Shown one piece after another: positions 59,953 to 64,000 of a DNA stretch of 64,000 bases (positions are counted from its first letter, which is position 1; every line of letters starts with the position of its first letter). The stretch is taken from assembly GCF_039523075.1 (NCBI RefSeq), contig NZ_BAAAEP010000010.1:1-64000 (forward strand), read 5' to 3'. Below the pieces are notes generated by a model. That model saw nothing but the letters and a program-made list of their open reading frames with translations. It did not search any database and was not told the origin of the DNA. Both the position numbers and the translations under genes were made by a program. Origin of the DNA: Caenispirillum bisanense (lineage in GTDB: Bacteria > Pseudomonadota > Alphaproteobacteria > Rhodospirillales > Rhodospirillaceae).

Positions 59953-60627
59953 ATGACCAGCGACACCCGCACCCACATCCTGTCGCGCATCCGCCGCTCC
60001 CTCGGTCGCGGCGAGCTGCCGGAGGACACCCGCGCCGCCCTCGACGCCGGGCTGGCGGCGCCGCGCCCCGGCGTGGTGCCGGCCCGCGCCGCCGGCAGCC
60101 GGCAGGAGCTGGTGGAGCGTTTCGTCACCATGGCGACGGCCGCCGCCGCCAGCCTCGATCGCATCCCCGGCGCCGCCGCCCTGGCGCCGGCGGTGGCGCA
60201 GTGGCTGGCCGCCCACAATCTGGCGCCGGAGGTGGTGGCCGCCCCCGATGCCGCCGTCGACGGGCTGGAAGGGCACGGCACCCTGACCGTGAAGCGCGGC
60301 GTCGCCCATCCGGCCGATCAGGTCAGCGTCACCCCCTGCTTCGCCGGCGTGGCGGAAACCGGCACGCTGGTGCTGGTGTCGGGCAACCAGACCCCGACCA
60401 GCCTCAACTTCCTGCCCGACAACCACATCGTGGTGATCCGCGCCAGCCAGGTGGTGGGCGGCTATGAAGAGATGTGGGCCCGGCTGCGGGCGGCCGGCGC
60501 CCTGCCGCGCACCGTCAACATGATCACCGGCCCGTCGCGCACCGGCGACATCGAACAGACCATCCAGCTGGGCGCCCACGGGCCGCGCCGGCTGCATATC
60601 GTGCTGATCGACGATGAGGCGGCCTAG
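59953..60627 (+). CDS. lutC: L-lactate utilization protein LutC
   Basis: 224 residues of the LutC/YkgG (DUF162) family. The conserved CFAGVAETGTLVLVSG (about residue 130) and SLNFLPDNHIVVI lie in the nucleotide-like fold, and MITGPSRTGDIEQTIQLGAHGP is the family end (split here at GDIEQT). It is the third part of the lactate oxidation complex. The stop overlaps the smr start by 14 bases, so the lut genes and smr are transcribed together. Confidence 0.9.
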   Translation: MTSDTRTHILSRIRRSLGRGELPEDTRAALDAGLAAPRPGVVPARAAGSRQELVERFVTMATAAAASLDRIPGAAALAPAVAQWLAAHNLAPEVVAAPDAAVDGLEGHGTLTVKRGVAHPADQVSVTPCFAGVAETGTLVLVSGNQTPTSLNFLPDNHIVVIRASQVVGGYEEMWARLRAAGALPRTVNMITGPSRTGDIEQTIQLGAHGPRRLHIVLIDDEAA

Positions 60628-61225
60628 GCGTCACCGCAGCCTGACGCCCGAAGAGGCGGAGCTGTGGCGCGCCGTCATGAAGGACGCGGAGCCGCTGCCG
60701 CCCCGCCGCGCCCGCAAGGCCAGCCGCGACGTGCCGCCCGGCGCGCCGCCGCCGGAGCCGGAGCCGCCGCCGCCGTCGCCCATGCCGCCGATCCCCCGGC
60801 CGGCGCCGAAAGGCCGCCCGGCAGCCGCGCCGCCCCCGCCGCCGCCCGCCGCGGCGGCCAGCCGGCCGCATGCCCTCAACCACGGCGACACCATCGGCAT
60901 CGACCGCCGCACCGCCGGCCGCTTCGTGCGCGGGCGGATGGAGATCGACGGCCGCCTCGACCTGCACGGCATGACCCAGGAAAGCGCCCACCGCGCCCTC
61001 TGCGCCTTCCTCGCCCGCGCCCATGACCACGGCCACCGCTGCGTCATCGTCGTCACCGGCAAGGGCTCACGCGGCGAGGGCGGCGGCGTGCTGCGGCGCA
61101 AGGTGCCGCAGTGGCTCAACGATCCCGGCCTGCGCCAGCGCATCCTCAGCTTCGTCCACGCCCAGCCGCAGCACGGCGGCGAGGGGGCGCTCTACGTCCT
61201 GCTCAAGCGGCACCGGCCATCATGA
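60614..61225 (+). CDS. Smr-domain protein
   Basis: 203 residues. A Pro/Ala-rich linker covers about 35-85; the Smr domain (about 110-195) follows, with RLDLHGMTQESAHRALCAFL and the glycine-rich VVTGKGSRGEGGGVLRR. Smr domains are nicking or RNA-cleaving modules related to MutS2. In alphaproteobacteria this gene usually follows mltA directly; here the lut operon lies between. Its start overlaps lutC and its stop overlaps the XRE gene's ATG. The DLHG and GxGxxS motifs are complete, so it is probably active. Confidence 0.88.
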   Translation: MRRPRRHRSLTPEEAELWRAVMKDAEPLPPRRARKASRDVPPGAPPPEPEPPPPSPMPPIPRPAPKGRPAAAPPPPPPAAAASRPHALNHGDTIGIDRRTAGRFVRGRMEIDGRLDLHGMTQESAHRALCAFLARAHDHGHRCVIVVTGKGSRGEGGGVLRRKVPQWLNDPGLRQRILSFVHAQPQHGGEGALYVLLKRHRPS

Positions 61226-61587
61226 CCCCCTTCGGCAAGCGCATGCGCGAACTGCGCGAGGCGCGCGGCATCACCCTCAAGGACATGGCCGCCGACCTGG
61301 GCGTCACCGCCGCCTACCTGTCGGCGCTGGAACACGGCCATCGCGGACGGCCGGGGCCGGGGCTGGTGATGCAGATCTGCGGCATGCTCGGGCTCATCTG
61401 GGACGAGGCGGAGGACCTGAAGCGCCTCGCCGCCCTGTCGCTGCCCAAGGTGACCATCGACACCGGCGGCCTCAGCCCGCTCGCCACCGAGTTCGTCAAC
61501 CGGCTGGCGGCCCGCATCCGCCACCTGGACGATGCGACGCTGGTGGAAATGCTGGAACGACTGGAGCCGAAACGGCGTTCCGGCTGA
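61222..61587 (+). CDS. XRE-family transcriptional regulator
   Basis: 121 residues. The N-terminal helix-turn-helix (FGKRMRELREARGITLKDMA, then ADLGVTAAYLSALEHGHRG) is a clear Cro/CI-type domain. The C-terminal half, about 60-118, is helical (LKRLAALSLPKVTIDTGG, then FVNRLAARIRHLDDATLVEM) and may dimerise. It overlaps the smr stop by four bases. Targets are unknown; the smr-xre pair next to mltA is a recurring alphaproteobacterial arrangement. Confidence 0.88.
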   Translation: MTPFGKRMRELREARGITLKDMAADLGVTAAYLSALEHGHRGRPGPGLVMQICGMLGLIWDEAEDLKRLAALSLPKVTIDTGGLSPLATEFVNRLAARIRHLDDATLVEMLERLEPKRRSG

Positions 61588-61702
61588 CGAACTGCGCCCC
61601 ACGATCGCCATGGTCGGCGGCTACAAGGGGCAGGCATACTGGAACACCGCCCGGCGCCCGTCTCGCGCGGCCTGCGGCGGCGGCACCACGGAGGACGATG
61701 GC

Positions 61703-62362
61703 TTGAAGACAGTTCTTTCGCGCATCCTGACGGCGGCGGTGCTCGCCGTGGGCCTGGCCGGCGCCGCCGGGGTGCCGGCCGCCGACGCGGTGGTGAAGGC
61801 GCAGACGACGCCGGACCAGCAGCAGGTGCTGTCGCAGGCGGAGCGCTACATCAACAGCATCGGCACCCTGCAGGCGCGCTTCCTGCAGCTGTCGTCCACC
61901 GGCCATTCGGTGGAAGGCGACGTGTTCATGCACCGCCCCGGCCGCATGCGGCTGGAGTACGAGGACGCGCCCATCCTGATGGTCGCCAACGGCCGCCATC
62001 TCATCTACGTCGACCAGCAGCTGGACCAGGTGAGCTACCTCGGCCTCGACCAGACGCCGGTGGGCGTGCTGCTGCGGCCCAACGTCAGCTTCGCCGACCC
62101 CGACATCACCGTCACCGCCGTGCGGCGCGCCTCCAACGTCGCCGAGATCGACGTGGTGCAGACCAAGGATCCGGGCGCCGGCATGCTCACCCTGGTGTTC
62201 ACCGAACAGCCGTTCGAGCTGCGCCAGTGGCGGGTGCGCGACGCCCAGAACGTGGAAACGGCGGTGTCGCTGTTCAACGCCCGCACCGGCATGGACCTGC
62301 CCGGCAGCCTGTTCCAGTTCAGCGAATCGCGCGATCGCCTCAATCCCATGGGGCGTAAGTGA
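61703..62362 (+). CDS. lolA: Outer-membrane lipoprotein carrier LolA family
   Basis: 219 residues starting at TTG 61703 (MKTVLSRILTAAVLAVGLAG), with GGAGGA 7 bases before. A signal peptide ends near GVPAADA. The mature LolA barrel has INSIGTLQARFLQLSSTGHS, GDVFMHRPGRMRLEYEDAP and LLRPNVSFADPDI, with LVFTEQPFELRQWRVRDAQN near the end. It carries lipoproteins from the LolCDE complex across the periplasm to the outer membrane. The non-ATG start may limit its translation. lolB is not in view. Confidence 0.88.
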   Translation: MKTVLSRILTAAVLAVGLAGAAGVPAADAVVKAQTTPDQQQVLSQAERYINSIGTLQARFLQLSSTGHSVEGDVFMHRPGRMRLEYEDAPILMVANGRHLIYVDQQLDQVSYLGLDQTPVGVLLRPNVSFADPDITVTAVRRASNVAEIDVVQTKDPGAGMLTLVFTEQPFELRQWRVRDAQNVETAVSLFNARTGMDLPGSLFQFSESRDRLNPMGRK

Positions 62363-62456
62363 GGCGGGCCACGGCGCGCCCGCTTGCCTATGAAAAAAGT
62401 GATAGCTGATCTGCGCTGAAGGTCTTGCCGAGCCGGGGGCATCTCCCCACATCACG

Positions 62457-62578
62457 CTTGCCCGGAGGGTCTCCCCCCCTCGCCCTCCGGGTGAGGATCT
62501 GGCGCCCCCCCTGCCAGATCTCTCCCCTCGGCTCGATGAGCCCTGCGCCCGGTCCGGATCCCCCCCTGGACCGGGCGC
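62457..62578 (+). ncRNA. Candidate small RNA with three C7 loops
   Basis: The 283-base gap between lolA and the FAH gene contains no ORF but four perfect hairpins in a row. (1) CCCGGAGGG/CCCTCCGGG, 62461-62491, extendable to 62457-62495 with G-U pairs, loop TCTCCCCCCCTCG. (2) GATCTGGC/GCCAGATC, 62496-62520, loop GCCCCCCCT. (3) GGCTC/GAGCC, 62530-62542, loop GAT. (4) GCGCCCGGTCC/GGACCGGGCGC, 62545-62578, loop GGATCCCCCCCT, then TTCCCTTT. The three large loops each carry CCCCCCCT. G-U pairs favour the plus strand. It resembles alphaproteobacterial anti-Shine-Dalgarno sRNAs but matches none exactly. Its promoter is uncertain. Confidence 0.55.
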
Positions 62579-62600
62579 TTCCCTTTCCGGGCAGCCTTCC

Positions 62601-62609
62601 TGCTATACT
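62601..62609 (+). promoter_or_regulatory. Extended -10 promoter of the FAH-family gene
   Basis: TGCTATACT carries the TG of an extended -10 followed by TATACT (62604-62609). No good -35 lies 17 bases upstream, as is common for extended -10 promoters. Transcription would start near 62616, about 30 bases before the GTG of the FAH gene and just after the candidate sRNA. Confidence 0.5.
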
Positions 62610-62645
62610 TCCGGCCCATTCAGCCCGTACCGGGAGACCTGCACC

Positions 62646-63332
62646 GTGGCCTTCGTCGTTCCTGCCCCCGCCGTTCCCGCCGTTCCCGTGGAAGGCACCG
62701 ACGACCTGTTCCCCGTCCGCCGCATCTTCTGCGTCGGCCGCAACTACGCCGCCCATGCCCGCGAGATGGGCGCCGACCCCAATGCCGAGCCGCCGTTCTT
62801 CTTCACCAAGCCGGCCGATGCGGTGGTGCCGCCGGGCGGGGCCGTGCCCTATCCGCCGGCCACCGCCGACCTGCACCACGAGGTGGAGCTGGTGGTGGCG
62901 CTGGCCAAGGGTGGCGCCGACATCGCCGCCGAGGCGGCGCTTGATTGCGTGTACGGCTATGCCGTCGGCATCGACCTCACCCGCCGCGACCTGCAGGCGG
63001 CCGCCAAGAAGGGCGGCAAGCCGTGGGACATGGCCAAGGGCTTCGACGCCTCCGCCCCGGTCTCCGCCATCCGCCCGGTAGCGCGCTGCGGCCATCCGTC
63101 CGACGGCGCCATCACCCTGGCGGTGGACGGCGTGACGCGGCAGAGCGGCGACCTGTCGGACATGATCTGGTCGGTGCCGGCGATGATCGCCTACCTGTCG
63201 ACCCTGGTCATCCTGCGCCCCGGCGACCTGATCTTCACCGGCACGCCGGAAGGCGTCGGCGCCGTCGCCCGCGGCCAGACCATGACCGCCAGCGTCGAAG
63301 GCGTCGGCGAGCTGACGGTGACGCTGGCCTGA
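62646..63332 (+). CDS. Fumarylacetoacetate hydrolase-family protein
   Basis: 228 residues from GTG 62646, with GGGAG 9 bases upstream. The FAH fold is evident: IFCVGRNYAAHAREMG, PPFFFTKPADAVVPPG, then HHEVELVVALAKGG (metal-binding Glu residues) and DLIFTGTPEGVGAVARGQ. Members hydrolyse acylpyruvates, 2-oxo acids or decarboxylate oxaloacetate with Mg2+. The sequence around YGYAVGIDLTRRDLQAAAKK fits acylpyruvase/FAHD1-like proteins. The exact substrate is unknown. The stop codon overlaps the ATG of the xthA gene (TGATG). Confidence 0.9.
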   Translation: MAFVVPAPAVPAVPVEGTDDLFPVRRIFCVGRNYAAHAREMGADPNAEPPFFFTKPADAVVPPGGAVPYPPATADLHHEVELVVALAKGGADIAAEAALDCVYGYAVGIDLTRRDLQAAAKKGGKPWDMAKGFDASAPVSAIRPVARCGHPSDGAITLAVDGVTRQSGDLSDMIWSVPAMIAYLSTLVILRPGDLIFTGTPEGVGAVARGQTMTASVEGVGELTVTLA

Positions 63333-64000
63333 TGAAGATCGTCACCTGGAACGTCAACTCGGTCCGCCTGCGGCTCGACCTGGTGGAGCGGCTGACGGAC
63401 GAGCTGGCGCCCGACGTGGTGTGCCTGCAGGAAACCAAGTGCCCGGACGACCTGTTCCCGCACGAGGCGCTCACGCGCCTCGGGTGGGAGCACGTCGCCT
63501 GCCACGGGCAGAAGGGCTACAACGGCGTCGCCATCCTGTCGCGGCGGCCGCTGCGCGAGGTGCGCACCCAGGCGTGGTGCGGCCGCCCCGACTGCCGCCA
63601 CCTGATCGCCGAGGTGGACGGCATGGAGGTCCACAGCCTCTACATCCCCGCCGGCGGCGACGAGCCGGACCCGGAGAAAAACCCCAAGTTCGCCAACAAG
63701 CTGCGCTTCCTCGACGAGCTGACGGAGTGGTTCGCCGCCTCCTACGGCCCGCGCGACCCGCTGGTGCTGGCCGGCGACTTCAACGTCGCGCCGCTGCCGA
63801 CCGACGTGTGGGACCACAGGAAGCTGCTGAAGGTGGTCACCCACACGCCGATGGAGACCACCCGCCTCGCCCTGCTGCAGCAGACGCTGGGCTGGATCGA
63901 CACCACCCGCGCCTTCGTGCCGCCCGACGAGCACGTCTTCACCTGGTGGAGCTACCGCGCCGCCGACTGGCGCGGCGCCAACAAGGGCCGCCGCCTGGAT
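63332..64000 (+). CDS. xthA: Exodeoxyribonuclease III, 3' end outside the window
   Basis: 223 residues visible, cut by the window end at the KGRRLD region, so about 35-40 residues are missing. MKIVTWNVNSVR has the catalytic Asn, CLQETKCPDD the metal-binding Glu, and LVLAGDFNVAPLPTDVWD the Asp/Asn pair; FTWWSYRAADWRGANKGRRLD precedes the usual final SDHxPV. XthA cleaves at AP sites and trims 3' ends, completing base excision repair such as that started by a uracil glycosylase. It overlaps the FAH gene stop. Confidence 0.95.
   Translation, partial: MKIVTWNVNSVRLRLDLVERLTDELAPDVVCLQETKCPDDLFPHEALTRLGWEHVACHGQKGYNGVAILSRRPLREVRTQAWCGRPDCRHLIAEVDGMEVHSLYIPAGGDEPDPEKNPKFANKLRFLDELTEWFAASYGPRDPLVLAGDFNVAPLPTDVWDHRKLLKVVTHTPMETTRLALLQQTLGWIDTTRAFVPPDEHVFTWWSYRAADWRGANKGRRLD

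Noticed and set aside
62363..62645. tRNA or CRISPR repeat in the lolA-FAH gap
   Set aside because: No cloverleaf, no T-arm consensus and no direct repeats with spacers. The hairpins share loops but not stems.

Overview
The window is a 64 kb piece of chromosome from a very GC-rich alphaproteobacterium, most likely of the Rhodospirillales/Azospirillaceae type. This rests on base composition, alphaproteobacterial gene orders (rsmE-gshA beside ubiA; tsaE-amgK-murU-addB-addA near trxA; secB/fxsA/timA/mltA/smr) and families such as DUF1127, DUF1178 and alpha-type GshA and AddAB. Coding density is high and nearly all genes are housekeeping or metabolic. I see no phage, transposase, integrase, CRISPR array, rRNA or tRNA.

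Layout. 1-5.1 kb: partial UspA-like protein, bacteriohemerythrin, a marR/MFS pair, a hypothetical gene, a hidden 59-aa gene and a LuxO/NtrC-type sigma-54 regulator. 5.3-12.7 kb: a chemoreceptor, rsmE-gshA, divergent ubiA with an ETF-beta-type methyltransferase, a HicB-like orphan and a UdgX uracil-DNA glycosylase. 12.8-21.5 kb: a polyamine module, with spuC, two tandem potF-type binding proteins and potA-potH-potI on one strand and a puuB-like oxidase divergent. Putrescine would be imported by the ABC system and degraded by the aminotransferase or the gamma-glutamylputrescine-type route. 21.5-26 kb: small regulators, a DMT exporter, DinB, PRC-barrel and GNAT genes. 26-37.7 kb: a long leftward series joining t6A synthesis (tsaE), MurNAc recycling (amgK-murU), a phosphoesterase, AddAB recombination, a GNAT gene and thioredoxin. 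38-42 kb: dnaK-dnaJ behind a promoter matching the alphaproteobacterial heat-shock pattern. 42-48 kb: an ABC transporter of the YbbAP type with a methyltransferase inserted, divergent tesA, and a FIST sensor. 48-54 kb: thpR, a class A PBP, small orphans, a SulP transporter. 54-64 kb: secB, fxsA, timA-mltA, a lutA-lutB-X-lutC lactate oxidation operon, smr-xre, lolA, a FAH-family gene and a truncated xthA.

The most interesting non-coding signal lies between lolA and the FAH-family gene (about 62457-62578). It is a row of perfect stem-loops in which three separate loops each carry the same C7T heptamer tract. The architecture recalls alphaproteobacterial sRNAs that expose anti-Shine-Dalgarno C-rich loops (the alpha-r14 and Cuckoo/CcsR types), but with a different loop sequence. 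A second run of short perfect hairpins (3450-3640) is a weaker RNA candidate. A 22-G homopolymer behind the pot operon needs checking as either an artefact or an unstable tract.
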